DNA of 64,000 nucleotides from Cycas panzhihuaensis (Eukaryota; Cycadophyta). Positions 1-11,843 of the stretch are shown one piece after another. Below the pieces are notes generated by a model, which saw only the letters and a program-made list of their open reading frames with translations, ran no database searches and was not told where the DNA came from. A program made the position numbers and the translations under genes. Numbering within the stretch: the first letter of the stretch is position 1; each line of letters opens with the position of its first letter. Where the stretch lies: contig CM041465.1 of assembly GCA_023213395.1 (NCBI GenBank), forward strand, positions 6,076,001 to 6,140,000, given 5' to 3'.

Positions 1-1
1 C

Positions 2-493
2 CAGAGAGTCCACAAAGAAGTACATGATCAACTTCTAAGGACTCAACAAAAGTACAAGGAAAGAAATGACAAGCATAGGCAAGAGTGTACTTTTCAAGAA
101 GGAGATTTAGTATGGTTATACTTGAGCAAGAAGAGGTTAAAAGGAGAAGGCAAGAAACTCAAACCTATAAGGTATGGACCATTCAAGATTTTAAGAAAAG
201 TAGGTTGCAATGCTTTCCAACTTGATCTTCCACCTTATATGTAAATATATTTAGTAGTAAATGTTGAATACTTAAAACTCTTTGAGCCCTCCATGCTAGA
301 TGAGGAACAGGACCAGTTCACTTTACCTTCAGTTAATGATTTGTATTTAGAAATTGAGGATCCTCTCAAGGAAGATTGTATCTTGGAGAGAAAATCTACC
401 AAAACAAGACAGGAGACACATGAATCTTTCAGGATTGGAGTAGCAGGGCAATTGCCTAGTAAGTCCAAGTGGTTTAGCAGGCAACAAGGATAA
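2..493 (+). pseudogene. Gypsy pol C-terminus (end of integrase)
   Basis: The frame from base 2 encodes the end of a gypsy polyprotein. It has the integrase C-terminal pattern of a GDLVWLYL strand, a basic stretch (SKKRLKGEGKKLKPIRYGPF), then a KILRKVG and AFQLDLP segment that leads into VEYLKLFEPS. In an active element this part helps bind DNA during integration. One TAA (242-244) breaks the frame; the rest is open to a TAA at 491-493. The last 60 or so residues are acidic and not recognisable. No chromodomain is visible. It is a relic that cannot give a full product. Confidence 0.75.
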
Positions 494-590
494 CAACACT
501 TCCCCCATCTCCAATTCTAAGCCAAACAGGAGTTGGCTATTTTCCAAGGAAGGGACCATGATCCGGAGGATCTACCATATGTGTGGAGGA

Positions 591-1542
591 TGTAAACAAT
601 TCTAAGCATTGGTATAACTAAAAGAGATATGGCCAAATGGTATCAAAATTATATGAAATTTTGTGTAAAGGGAGAAGACACATCCCACTAGATGTGTACA
701 AAAGGTGGGGTTTAGAAAATATCATTTGATTAGAGTTCAAGCCTTGTTTTTGCATAAAATTAATCCCACAGCTAGCAGAAAAAAATAGAAAATATATATT
801 ATAATTATATGAATATAAATATAGCCAAATGACATAAAAATGAGCTAAAATTTTGAGGAAGTGTAGGAGACATGAGTCCCTATATGTGTACCAAATTTGG
901 GCTAAATTGGAGTTAGTTAAGGTCAGTTATAAGCCGCAACTTTTAAGAATTGTATGAAGGCCACTTGGACAGTAGAAAAATAGCAAATATATATATATTT
1001 ATTAAATGAATAAAAATGTAGCCAGATGACATCCAAATAAGCTAAAAATTTGAGGAAGATGAGGGGACATGTGTTCCTATATGTGTACCAAATTTTAGCC
1101 AAATTGGAGTACGTTACGATCTGTTTCAAGCTACAACGTTTTAAGAATTGCATGAAGGCTACTTGGACAACATGCATTCTGGTGGTTAGTGGTTATACTT
1201 GCATGATTGCCACTTGTTAAATATGCAATTTTAGTTTCTTTCTATAAATTGAGACCTACTACAGGTTGGAGAGGGGGTTCTTGGAGACTTAACTTGGGAA
1301 GCATCCTTGGAGAAGCATTTGGAGGGTTGGAGTCCCCCTTATGGTATAATTGTAACATTTATTCCTTGTAATTTTACCATTCTTTTGTTAGTTGATTTCT
1401 CCACCATTAAATGGAGATTTTCATGGTTTAATAAAAGTATTACTCCTCATACTTTTTGGATCAATGTCAAGAATAAATGATTTGGTGTATAATTTTCCTT
1501 TCATGGGCTCATTGTTGTTTTGATGTTATTGAGCTTTCTACA
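591..1542 (+). repeat. 3' LTR of gypsy element 1 (952 bp)
   Basis: It starts TGTAAACAATTC right after a purine run (GTGTGGAGGA) that looks like the polypurine tract, and ends in CTACA at the LINE junction. Promoter-like and end-forming signals lie in the expected order: TATA-like TCTATAAATT near 1239-1248 and AATAAAAG near 1431. The left boundary rests on the TG/CA rule and the purine tract. The partner LTR is outside the window. Confidence 0.65.
627..1171 (+). repeat. Degenerate tandem repeat inside the LTR (about 196-bp unit)
   Basis: Two copies, about 776-971 and 972-1171, share the order: A-rich tract, GCCAAATGACAT, GCTAAAATTTGAGGAAG, CCTATATGTGTACCAAAT, TTTTAAGAATTG, then ATGAAGGCCACTTGGAC. 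A weaker partial copy lies at about 627-775. The repeat sits upstream of the LTR TATA-like box, where enhancer repeats are common in LTRs. Confidence 0.7.
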
Positions 1543-2633
1543 CTAACTCCCAGGATCTCAAGGAGGAAAGGTTGATAATTGATTTCTTCACCAACTAAGC
1601 TCTTTTGGGATCAACAGGACATCCTCTAACTTAGCTAGAAGACCTCTCTCTTATTGATCTAAAGAGATAGATCTTCCTTCTTCCTAAATTATTGACTCCA
1701 AACTCTTAATCTCTTCCAAGATCTAGTTTTTTATTCCAAATATATTTTAGAAGACATTTTTATTCCACTCTTTCACCTGAGTCTTCATCCATTTTAGCTT
1801 TTTATAAAATCTAAGCATTGCACAACCTTTGACTAGATATTTCTACCAATCTGCAATCCAAGTCATGGAGACTCGAGTCCTTTGTCCACATCATCTCAAA
1901 TCTGAAAGGAGTTCCCATGTACTTCTTTTTATCGATAAAGTTTAAAATCAGTGGGGAGTAATCCGAAACTAATTTAGGAGTCGTTTCAAGAGTAATATTA
2001 CTATACAGGCTGGCCGAAGCAAAATTTATCAAGATTCTATCTAGCCTAAACTAAATGTGGTGCTCCCCAAGTCTTATATTAGACTAGGTATACTTCAAAC
2101 CTCGAAGACGAATATCCATCACACCCCCTTTTTGCATAAACTCCCCCAGGTCTTCCATACTCTTGGTCTATCCCCCCTGCCCCTTTTCTTTTCCCCAGGT
2201 GATAGGGTTGTATTCAAGTCTCTAACTATCACCCAAGGGCTCCTCCAGTCCTTGTGAATCTCTAGTAGTCTATCCCATAGGTGTTTTCTACCATCCTACA
2301 TTAGGGAGGCATAAACATTCATAATCAACCATTTTAGGTTAGATTTTTTACATGTTAGCTAGTTGGAGATAAAATGATCCTTAGAGGTACAGATTTTCCC
2401 TTCCCAGCTTCTAGGGTTCCATAAGGTAACCAAGCCACCAGATCCTTTATTCCCATCTCTGACAACCATCCCTACTCCATATCTTGCTGAAGATAACATT
2501 CTTATTCCCTTCCTCAAGTTTGGTTTCCTGTAAGAGGAGAATGTCTCACTCATATCTAGATCATAGTTCTCTAACCATATCTATATTTAGAATAGGCATT
2601 CATGCCACTAATGTTCCAGGAGGTAAGATTCAT
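1543..2633 (-). pseudogene. LINE ORF2 fragment: endonuclease domain and linker
   Basis: The ATG at 2633 opens MNLTSWNISGMNA, the typical start of plant L1 ORF2 (an apurinic-type endonuclease of the exo-endo-phosphatase family). Downstream, across frameshifts, come a region resembling the catalytic DFN segment, an RLDRILI segment, and the conserved SDxSPL motif (here SDYSPL, near 1950) followed by FRFEMMW. The long charged linker toward the RT follows to about 1560. The endonuclease would nick target DNA to prime reverse transcription. Stops and shifts make this copy dead, and no RT motif is left before the junction. Confidence 0.7.
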
Positions 2634-2699
2634 AATGTCCCCTCCTTCTCCAGCTACTAGATTCAACATCTTTTACTTCTTAATTTAGGTCCCTGCCCA

Positions 2700-4124
2700 C
2701 CGATATCTCTAAGAGTTATTTAACTCCCTTAGTCTATCTGAGTTGTTGCCTCCCTTTCTCTTAGAGTTTTAGAGGACAGTCTACCTTGCCTCTTTTTGCT
2801 TCCAAAATCTAGAGCTTCTATTTGGTCTAGATCCTTAGAATCCTCTTGCACACCTTTCCTGACTTTCTAGACTTTCTCTGTCTTTCGATCCTCCTAATGA
2901 GGAGTAGGCTCTTCTTGTATTCCTTCCCCCACCTCTGGTGGGATTGTATTTTCAGTAGGATCTAACTCCCTCTCTTGGTTCTAGGACTTTTAGGGATATA
3001 ATTAATGCCCTTCTCCCTTCCTTCAATCTCCTCTTCTTTATAGAGGTATCCTCCTTGTCCAAATCAAGATCTTTCCTAAGTTCTGCCAGGGTTTTGTCTT
3101 CTAATTCCTTCCTAGTTTCTACCAGGATTAGGTCCTCAACCTCTTTCCCAACATCAGTATGGATCATATCATCTCTTATTTCCTCAACAGGTTCTTGGGA
3201 TCTAGACTTAGTTCCCTTCTTCTTTTGTCCTTCTTGAGTCTCCATCGGATCTTTCATAGGTTCCCTAGGATAGATCTGAGAGAGGTGACCCTTTTGCTTA
3301 TATACTAAGCATCTAACGTTCTCCAGTTCAAATATTAATTTTTGGTCCTTGCATTAGCCTTCACCTTTAATTTTCACCTTATCAACCAAGGGTTTATCCA
3401 ACCTAGGTAGGGTACAAAACCTGGTGTTCACCATCCTACTTCTGTTCTTTGTAGCTAAGTCAATAGCCAAAAGAGGGCCTATAACTTTTGCAATTCCTTT
3501 GATGACATCCAAATCCTAAGCTTGTAGTGGAAAGCCTGATAACTAGACCCATAAGGATGTTTGTGTCACATAGCCTTCAACTGGATCAAAATCTGGGTGC
3601 CACTTCTCTAATAAGACTATCTTTCTCCCCATCATCTAGGGAGATTTCAGAAGGATGCTTATCAAGTCTTCTTTGATTAAGAATTTAAATATCACACAAA
3701 CTTTCTAGAGTGCTACAACCTCCATTATTCCTTTCAGTTTCTATCTTTGGCTTATCCATTTTCTAATAGGGTCCACCCCTAGCCTAGGGCCTAAGAAATG
3801 TCTAACCAGGCTATTCTCCTAACGTTTTTCCATGTGATCGAATAGCCTCTTGGGAACTGGTATTGTGATAAGGTCCTCTTCAACAATAGGATTTATCTTA
3901 AAGGACTCAAAGGGCTCTGACTCTCCATTTTCTAGAGCTTTCAGATATGATTTCCCTATGTTGGGGTTCTGGATCTGGTTATATTTGATAAGTTTCTGAT
4001 TTTGAACCTTTAGATATAATATTCTTTTATTAAGATTTTGAATCTGGTTGAGTTTTACATTTCCCAACTCTTTTAGGTCCATATTTTGATTAACTTCCAT
4101 TATAATTACCAAAAAAATATACAA
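2700..4124 (-). pseudogene. LINE ORF1 (DUF4283-like, zinc-knuckle, charged tail)
   Basis: Minus-strand reading, with frameshifts, gives the plant L1 ORF1 order: an N-terminal basic stretch, a DUF4283-like domain (RHFLGPRLGV, RKWINQ, KGIMEVVAL segments around 3850-3700), a conserved linker, and a worn CCHC knuckle near 3300 (CLVYKQKGHLSQ, later Cys lost). A Lys/Glu-rich tail follows, with repeats such as VETRKELEDKTLAELRKDL (3257-2952). ORF1 proteins bind LINE RNA. The family call comes from motif order. The longest intact pieces are about 100 codons. Confidence 0.65.
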
Positions 4125-4454
4125 GAAATAAATCCATCAATGTTTGAGCTGAAAAGAGGTAGCTCTCACCCGAATCTAAACACTGGGACTACTTTTAGGG
4201 CTGCACCTTTTACATTAATCCTTCCAGAGTCTTGTATCTCATACCACCCTCGATACCCTAATATCGAGCACCCCTATGCCTTGAGATCCCTCTCTCATAG
4301 ATCCATCACTGCTTTGCACCAAATTGCCTCATAAAAGTATATGAGACTTCCTATTCAGTTGAGACATGCTTCCACCTTTGAGATTCTCCTCAGACCTGCG
4401 AATAGTTATACATATAACACTATATTAGAAGACCCTTCTTCGTCTAGTGAAGAA

Positions 4455-4690
4455 TGTAATAGATCAATTCTATTACTAAAGATTAGAGCCAAAAATAGGA
4501 GCGCGTATGCATACAATGAATAATCAAATAATTGATTTGTATTGAAATGAACAAGAAATGATGTTACATATTACATTTAGGGCCAAATTTATATGCATAT
4601 TGAGCCCTTTCACAGAAGGTTATGTCCTTTCAATAACACCCAGTCGAATTAATAATTGATTAATTAACCTCTTTAAGGAGGTTCATAACA
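4455..4690 (-). repeat. 3' LTR of the chromovirus (236 bp)
   Basis: It begins TGTAATAGATC and ends TTCATAACA on the plus strand. By eye it matches 10605-10839 at roughly nine positions in ten, with mostly transition differences. The tract AAGAGGGAGGAAT (minus strand, 4691-4704) directly inside it is the polypurine tract. Confidence 0.9.
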
Positions 4691-4704
4691 ATTCCTCCCT
4701 CTTA
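4691..4704 (-). other. Polypurine tract of the chromovirus
   Basis: Minus strand reads AAGAGGGAGGAAT directly before the 3' LTR. In the family this RNase H-resistant tract primes plus-strand DNA synthesis. Confidence 0.75.
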
Positions 4705-6240
4705 AGATGTTTTACCTATGAAACTCTTGTTTCTCAAATTAGGATGAAGTTTGATAAAATCAAAGGATTCCTAGGAAGCATCTTCGAGAGGCAATTGCTT
4801 CCATTTGATCAAGTATTCTCGAATAGTCTTTGACTACAACCGATGTTCTCAAACTTCAAGGATAGCTTCTGGTAATAGGATTAATTTACCTTCTTCATCT
4901 GAGAGGGGTAATTCTGTCTGTGCCTATACATGATTTTCAATTTTTATTTTTAGACACAATACATGAAATACATTGTGTAATTTGGAAGTTATAAGTTCTA
5001 AGGCATAAGCCACTTTTCCAATTTTCTGTTTAACCCAAAGAGGCCTATAAAATTGAAGACTCAGTTTCTCCTTTTGAGATTTTTTTAACGATGCTTGCTT
5101 GTATGGTTACAGTCTCACATAGACTCAATCTCCAACTTCGAACATTCTTTCTATACAATGTTTATCAGCTTATTATTTCATATGATTTTTGGCTCTTGTA
5201 AATGTCACTTTAATATTTGAATTGTATTTTGTGATTCTTAGAGATAATCATGAACTCCCAGAACCTTATTATCCTTGTTTAACCAATCCTTCAATTAAAC
5301 TGGTTGACAGCTATACAATGCCTCATATGGGGTCATTTTAATGTATGAATGGTAAGAAGAATTATACCAAGCTTCAACTAAATGTAGCCATTTGAACCAT
5401 GGATTTTGTTTATCTGCTATATAATTTCACAAAAAAATCTCTAAACATTTATTAACTGCTTCAATTTATCCATCTGTTTGTGGATGATAATTGGTACTCA
5501 TCTCTAGTTTTGTACCCACTTGCCAAAACGTTTCTTACCAGAAATAACTTAAGAATTTGGGATCTATGTCACTAATAATGGTCTATAGAAATCCATCTAA
5601 TTTTGAATCTCTTTGACAAATACTTTGTCCAGTTGCTGAGCTTTATAAGTAGATTGAAAGGATATAAAATGAGCAAATTTTGTTAAACAATCCACAATCA
5701 CATAAATAGCATCTTTTCCTTCTTTATTCGGTAGACCAATGATAAAATCCATGTTAATACTTTCCCATTTTTGTTGTGGAATAGGAAGAGGCTGAAGCAG
5801 ACCAGAAGTAGTAGTACATTTATATTTATTAGCTTGGCACACTATGCATTCAATTATAAATTTCTTAATATCCTTTTTTATTCCCTTCCAGAAAAAATAA
5901 TTATTTGGCTCGAAGATATGTTTTATAAAGTCTTTCATGTCCTGTTGTAGGTACTATATGCGCTTCATTTAATATCTTCACATAGAAAGCAGAGTTTACA
6001 CCTAAGAATATCCTTCCTTTATACCATAAAATATCATTTCTCCATTCGAATTTGTTTTCTTTTCCTTGTTGAATTCTTTGAATAAGTTGTTAAATGTCCG
6101 GATCTTTCACATATTTTAATTGTAATTCCATGATCCATACTAGTTCTATCATTGAGATGACTTTTAATTGAGATTCTGCACTTTCTTCATCTTTTCATGA
6201 CAATGCATCAACTACCATATTGTTTTTACCCATGTTGTAT
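4705..6240 (-). pseudogene. Chromovirus integrase with C-terminal chromodomain
   Basis: Minus-strand reading starts with the zinc-binding region (Cys-x2-Cys in CIVCQANKY, about 5845). The core follows with the first catalytic Asp in NMDFIIGLP (about 5745) and the YHPQTDGQIE block near 5480. The C-terminal part carries LWVKQKIGK and VFHVLCLK segments. The last 60 or so residues (about 4910-4740) resemble a chromodomain: AILEV, a few residues, REYLIKWKQLP, then a Trp-poor SFDFIKLHP end. Chromodomains steer integration by binding histone marks. Stops, including two inside the chromodomain, disable the product. Confidence 0.75.
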
Positions 6241-6249
6241 GTTATGTCA

Positions 6250-7575
6250 AAATTGAATACTTGAATTTTACTTATCCACTTTTGTTATTTAGGAGATAAT
6301 TCCTTTTGTTTTAATAAATATTATAAATTATTATAATCTATATTGACTATAAATTTGCTACCTAATAGATACTAACACCATTTAACTAATGCATGTATAA
6401 TGGCCAACATTTCCTTATCATATGTAGATTTGAGAATTTCTCTATTGTTTAGCTTTCTACTCTTAAATGCGATGGGTTTACATTCTTGCATTAGTACTAC
6501 ACTGATGTCTATTCCCGATGCATTGCATTCTATTATAAAATATTTAGAAAAATCAAGTGATGTTAGCATCGGTAACTGGGTCATTATTTGCTTAACTTAT
6601 TTAAAACACTTTATCACTTCTTCATTCCATTGAAAAGATTTTTTTTTAATAAATAAGTTAAGGTAGTTGTTCTCTGTGCATAATTTTTAATAACACGTCT
6701 ATAATATCCTGCTAATCCTAAAAATCCTCAGAGTTTTATAAACTTTTTGGGTATTACCTATTCTTAAATTGCCTTGACTTTCCCTGGATTAGCTCTAATT
6801 CCTTCTTTTGATATAAAATGACTTAGGTATTCTATTTATTTAATTCCAAAATAACACTTTGATTTGTTAGCATAAAATTTTTGTTCCTTTAATATGCTCA
6901 GTACTTAGTCAAGACGGTTTACATGTTCTTCCCATTGTTTATTGAAGATTAATATGTCGTCAAAGAAGACTAGAACAAACTTTCGTAAGAAGGGTTTTAG
7001 AACTTTATTCATTATAGCTTGGAATGTGGCTGATGCATTAGTTAGTCCAAAGGGCATTATCTTAAATTCATAACGACCATGGTGTGTACTAAAAGTTATT
7101 TTGTACATATCTTCTGGTTTAATATGAATTTGATGGTAACCTGACTTTAAATCTATTTTTGAAAAATACTATACTCCTTGTAATTCGTATAGTATCTCAT
7201 CAATCCTTGGTATAGGAAATTTATTTTTTATTGTAACTTTATTTAGTGCCCAGTAATCTATACACATACAATAAGATCTATCATTTTTCCTTACTAAGAT
7301 TACAAGAGCTACAAACAGGCTTTTACTAGGAGTTATCACTTCTAGATCTAATAATTCTTATATAATTTTTTCAATCTCATTCCAATAATGATGTGGTTGT
7401 TTATAAGGTCGGATAACAATTAGATTAGTACCTACTTCAAGCTCAATTTGATGTTCAAATTCCCTGTCTGGTGGTAATTCTGCTAGAATATTTTAGAAAA
7501 CTTCTTTATATTTTTTATGACCTTTTAAAGCTCATTTTCTTGTGTAGTTGGCTTAATTTCTGCCTAGATCAAAAA
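6250..7575 (-). pseudogene. Chromovirus reverse transcriptase and RNase H
   Basis: RT blocks appear in order on the minus strand: KNDRSYCMCIDYWALN (near 7290-7240), [13 protein letters not shown] (catalytic Asp, near 7160), [13 protein letters not shown] (near 7050-7010) and the active-site box VFFDDILIF (near 6965; the family usual is Y/F-x-D-D). RNase H follows at 6584-6372 with FIIECNASGIDISVVL and KPIAFKSRKL; the first catalytic Asp is replaced by Asn in ECNASG. The domains copy element RNA into DNA. Several stops interrupt the frame. Confidence 0.8.
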
Positions 7576-7579
7576 AAGT

Positions 7580-8040
7580 TGAGCCATCATACCATGGTAG
7601 CCTTTCTTGATTAATTTTTCCATTCATTTATAGGATATTAGTTGGTTATTTCCTAGTTTCTCTCCTTAAAGGGTGACATTTCTTCCTTCTCTCTTATATC
7701 TCATAAATAATTCTTTAAGGTTCATTTCAAAAGTTCCCAAAGTTCTTAACTGTTGACTTCCCAGAATAATATCTACTCCACCAACATCTACTACATAAAA
7801 ATTTTCTTTAATAATGACATCGCCTATTGAGATTTTAAGGTTTTCCATTATTCCTTGTCCAAATATAACTTGGCTCCCCCCAACACTTACTTGAAAAGGT
7901 GTCATTCTAGATGGAAACAATTTTAAATGTTAAGCTGATATTCTATCAATAAAATTATGAGTACTTCCAGGATCAATCAAGATCGTAATAACTTGATTTT
8001 TAGTAAACCCTTATAGTTTAAGTGTGTCAGCTCTTGTCAA
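7580..8040 (-). pseudogene. Chromovirus aspartic protease
   Basis: The catalytic loop reads ILIDPGSTHNFID (near 8000-7960), so the usual D-S/T-G is here D-P-G. It is followed by VSVGGSQVIFGQG, the conserved DVILGSQQLRTLG-type segment (here DIILGSQQLRTLG, near 7770) and a short linker to RT. The protease would cut Gag-Pol in the particle. The Pro in the active site and flanking stops suggest loss of function. Confidence 0.75.
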
Positions 8041-8049
8041 ACCACTCAT

Positions 8050-9280
8050 AGTTGAGAATGAAAATTTTAAGACATCCTCCTCCTAGTTATATTGGTACTC
8101 CTGGGTTTCAAAAGTATAATCTTAGCCGCTTTTTATATCCTCTTCTTCTTTGATTTCCTTATTTTCTACTACCAGAGATAATTCTATTGTATATAACTTC
8201 TTTTTTTAATATTTGTGATTAGGTGTCCATTTTTCGGCACACTTAAAATAGAGGTTCTTTTTTCGTAATTCTTCTTGCTCGGCTCTTGTCCTTTGAAGTA
8301 ACTGTTTAGCTAGCCGAGTAACTCTACTAGGTACTAGATTAGGTCATAATATTGAAGGAGGACTAAAACAAGCATAAGGAGGAATATAGGGTTTTATTCT
8401 TGCTTTTCGTAATTCATTAACCTTTCCTTTCTGTATTTTGGCAAGTAGTATTGCCTTGTTCAGAACCTGAGGTTCTTGGATTTTGACATCTGCTTGGTTT
8501 TCAATAGTTAAGCCATCTATGTATAATTGGATAAGTCAATTCATGGGGATGTCTTCTAAAACGTAACTTAATTTTATGAATGTTGCACTGTATTCTTCCA
8601 CAGAGCCTGCTTACTTTAATCTTCATAACTCACAATAAAATTCACGATTAGATACAGTCTCAAACTGTTTGATTAATAAATGCACAAACTCTTTTGAGGT
8701 TGGAAGTTTAGTATGAAACGAAGTTCGTTCGAGACACTGCCACCATTCACGCACTATTTAATCTATGTGTAAGGTGGCTAATGGAACTTGCTCTGTTGGC
8801 TCAATCTCTATCAAGCGAAAGTAGTTTTCAATTTGTTGGATCTACACTCTCGGCTCATGTGATTTTGGGTCCGTACTAAAATGTTGTATAGTAATTTTTT
8901 CTAACCTTTTCTTTTTCTATATTTGAATACTTTGTAAGCAATTGAAGTATGCTTAAAAGCCCACTATCTTCTGTTCTTTAAGAGTTACAGTTTGGTATTC
9001 ATTAAGATATTTTCTGATAGCCTCGTTTTCAAAATTAATCAGAGATATTTGAGGATCCAACTAATTTCTTGTAGTTTAATGTCTAATATATGATTGGTAA
9101 CTTACTTCATCTTTTGAATCTGGCACAATTATATCCTCCTTTCTACTTGTTGCTATGATCGTTAGTTTATCCAAAATTTAGTGTAAAGTATGATTCCAGA
9201 GCGTTTAATGTTTGGATCGTGTTGTAGACTGCTTGAGTGATTAGTTCGACGATCTCTTTTTGAATAGTGTTGTCTACCAT
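8050..9280 (-). pseudogene. Chromovirus gag
   Basis: The likely start is the ATG at 9280 (MVDNTIQKEIVELITQ). The capsid region is broken by many stops, but long open patches keep the retrotransposon gag flavour, with linker residues rich in Lys and Gln. A single zinc knuckle is recognisable near 8265-8225 (FKCAEKWTPNHKY; the usual last Cys is Tyr). Gag would form the particle and bind RNA. Confidence 0.6.
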
Positions 9281-10604
9281 ATATTTAGTGTTAATTATTT
9301 TAATGGTTGTGTAAGTATGATTCCATTGCTTTTCTATCATGTTTAGGATGTTAAAGTAAGTGTATGCTTCTCCTATTAACCTCTGACTCCTTTTATTGAC
9401 GCATAAACCTCATGAACTTCGTAAATAGATGCTAATTTAATCCTAGTACTCAATATCAAGGTTTAAGAAGACGCCAGTCAGTGAACAAATAAATAATCAA
9501 AATAGATTAACAGATTGGTGAGCAGAACAAAGACTCTAGATGACTTAGGCAGAGAAGGAAAGAATGGTAGACAAGCACAACGATCCTCTAGTGAATTGAG
9601 TCATATAGATAATTTGAAAATAGTCAGAATAGACCATATAATTGATTAAAGATAGATGATATTAATAACTTGATAATATAAATAAAATGAATTTAAAGAC
9701 AAATGAGTGTTATCTTCAAACTATTACATGTGCTAATGAAATTGGTTCCAATAATATAATTATATAACCATGGAAAGGCTTATTTAAATGTATTAATGTA
9801 TTAATATAATTGTAATATGCTAAATATATATAATATTACTTATATTACAATTTGATGCAATGTAGCATAGTTTAATGTTAATTATAATAAACAACTATAT
9901 GTAAAGTATAAAATAATGTATTTAAATTATTATGTCTTATAGTGTCTTGTATAACACTTTATTATTAATGTATAATAAATATATAAATGTGAATAATAAG
10001 TAAATGATTTATATATAAATAATAAATGGGGCCAAATTAAAACGTAAATAGAGTGACACTAATGTAAGATATTATTGATATAATAATATATTCTTTTCGT
10101 ATTGTTATATTGACGATTGTATGTTATTGAGGACTGTTCGTGCTATGGCTACCGAAACACCATGCGACTGAAGGGCGCCATAGATAACAGTGTAAAGATA
10201 CAAGTGATAGCGACGTAAACAGTGGCATCCAATTTTAAAGGCTAACTGGCTGTCTCTCTGATGTCACAATCTACATGTTGCAATTGCAACACCGAAAGAT
10301 GGACAAACGCTTAACTAGCAACTGAACTGGTAGTGTTGCTAGCTGCATGAGAAGAATACCAGTGGACAGACCACGATGGAATGGAAAGAATGACCTACAA
10401 GCATACACTAGTGATAATAGATTGAAGAGAATAGAAAAGTGTGTGCAAAAGGATGCATAACAGAGGAGTGAAGATAGCCAACACAGATGCACAGATGAAG
10501 CAATGACTGGTATGAGAGAACAATTAGCCCTAGAATAGTTGGATTGATATGTCTATTAATGGTTAGATCAATGACAAAGTGCCCAAAACTACTTTGATAT
10601 CACT
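9281..10604 (-). other. Untranslated leader of the chromovirus
   Basis: About 1.3 kb between gag and the right LTR, very AT-rich in 9640-10120 and closer to balanced after 10130. No protein homology was recognised on either strand. On the minus strand the bases next to the LTR (10591-10604) read TGATATCAAAGTAG, a mutated form of the TGGTATCAGAGC primer-binding site for initiator tRNA-Met. Confidence 0.6.
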
Positions 10605-10839
10605 TGTAACAGATCAATTCTATTACTAAAGATTGGAGCCAAAAAAAGAGCATGCACACACATAGTAAATAATCAAATAATTGATTTGTATTGAAATGAA
10701 TAAGAAATGATGTTACATATTACATTTAAGGCCAAATTTATATGTATATTAAGCCCTTTCACAAAAGGTTATGTCCTTTCAATAACACCCACTCAAATTA
10801 ACAATTGATTAATTAATGTCTTTAAGGAAGTTTATAACA
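10605..10839 (-). repeat. 5' LTR of the chromovirus (235 bp)
   Basis: Starts TGTAACAGATC and ends TTTATAACA on the plus strand, and is followed by the target-duplication copy AAGAA. It pairs with 4455-4690. Element transcription would start here and run leftward. Confidence 0.9.
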
Positions 10840-10844
10840 AAGAA

Positions 10845-11005
10845 TCCTTACCCCATTACATCTTACCCTTTCGCTCCAGATGGAAGGCTCTCCATCGCCT
10901 CGATAGCAGTCCACACAGGGATGAACAACACTGCCACTACAAACCCTAGCCAGTTGTATCTCCTTACCAATCCTTCACCATGCCGTCTGCGAGTTCGCCA
11001 CTTAA
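10845..11005 (-). mobile_element. 5' leader remnant of the antisense LINE
   Basis: This GC-richer block (CCTCGATAGCAGTCC, CATGCCGTCTGCGAG) continues the LINE leader seen at 4140-4454 on the other side of the chromovirus and stops where AT-rich intergenic DNA begins. The right limit is set by composition only. Confidence 0.45.
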
Positions 11006-11840
11006 AATTCCTTTCAAAATTATATATATACATTGGTTTTGTGCATTATAAAGATTGATAAAAATGAGATGAAATTTTCAAGTTTAAGTTAACTATTTTT
11101 TTAAAATATTACAAAAGTTTATTCTTCTTATGTTTGATCATGGATGTATTAGTTTCGACAAGCATGAAAACTAATTTTACCACCAAAATACTCATCATCA
11201 AGGGAGTGCCATAATAAATCTTTTGTATGAATTTGCGCTAGCATTTATAATAATGATAATAATAATAATAATGTTTATGTGTGTAATACTTATTAAATTT
11301 CATATTACATGATATTTGCACATGGAATTGATGTTATGAAGAATAAATTTCAAAGTAATTTAATAGTAGATAAGGAACATAGTATGATTTCCTAGAAGTT
11401 ATGGAAGTATAGAATTTTGAGGATAGAGAGGACAAAATAAGGAATTAAATTCAAATTAATAAAAATCTATAAAACAAAGGTGATTATGAAATTTTTTATT
11501 GATGGGCTATTAGCAAAAGCCATTTTAATAATGTGATAATTAGAAGAAAGGATTTTGTTAATGACTAACTGAAGAGAGCACCAAATTTTGAAAAATATTG
11601 TCAATTAAATTCTCCCTCTAAACATGACTTGTGTTATTATCACATATTAGTGATATAGATTCCTTAAATGTGAGGGCTCTCCTAATTTAGTTACATACTT
11701 ACAAGGTTAGATCACCAAATGAAGGGTCATTACTTTCATTGTTTTAGCATAGAATAAATTTCATAAGGGAGATACTCAATACGCTACTTTCTTCATTGGT
11801 GTTTATTGAGTTGCTAAATCGCGTCACACCGCGCACATTT
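11006..11840. other. AT-rich intergenic DNA upstream of the ASR gene
   Basis: No reading frame or element recognised. It holds an AAT-rich microsatellite at about 11248-11274. The last 20-40 bases become GC-richer as the ASR promoter begins. Confidence 0.6.
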
Positions 11841-11843
11841 TTG

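Larger units (their letters stand above)
1..1542 (+). mobile_element. Ty3/gypsy retrotransposon, 3' part (element 1)
   Basis: This is the 3' end of a gypsy-type LTR retrotransposon that runs in from before the window: end of pol (2-493), a purine-rich tract just before 591, then a long LTR (591-1542). Directly after 1542 the sequence becomes an antisense LINE in the middle of its ORF2, so the element probably inserted into that LINE. The 5' LTR and left target duplication lie outside the window and cannot be checked. Confidence 0.75.
1543..4454 (-). mobile_element. L1-type LINE, antisense, 3'-truncated
   Basis: On the minus strand this stretch reads as a plant L1 element: 5' leader, ORF1 (about 4124 to 2700), then the start of ORF2 with the endonuclease (2633 to about 1543). 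The reverse transcriptase part is missing because gypsy element 1 interrupts it at 1543. The 5' leader is also split, by the chromovirus at 4455-10839, and resumes after 10844. No poly(A) end is present in the window. Both ORFs carry many stops and frameshifts. Confidence 0.7.
4455..10839 (-). mobile_element. Complete Ty3/gypsy chromovirus (6.4 kb), degraded
   Basis: The element has two short LTRs (4455-4690 and 10605-10839) and a perfect 5-bp target duplication AAGAA (4450-4454 and 10840-10844). On the minus strand a primer-binding site lies next to the right LTR and a polypurine tract next to the left one. The order is gag, PR, RT, RNase H, IN, chromodomain, which defines a chromovirus. It inserted in the 5' leader of the antisense LINE. 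Many stops and frameshifts and about 10% LTR difference indicate an old insertion. Confidence 0.9.

Noticed and set aside
2057-2257. Plus-strand 66-codon frame
   Set aside because: It is the complement of the LINE endonuclease region and has no motif of its own.
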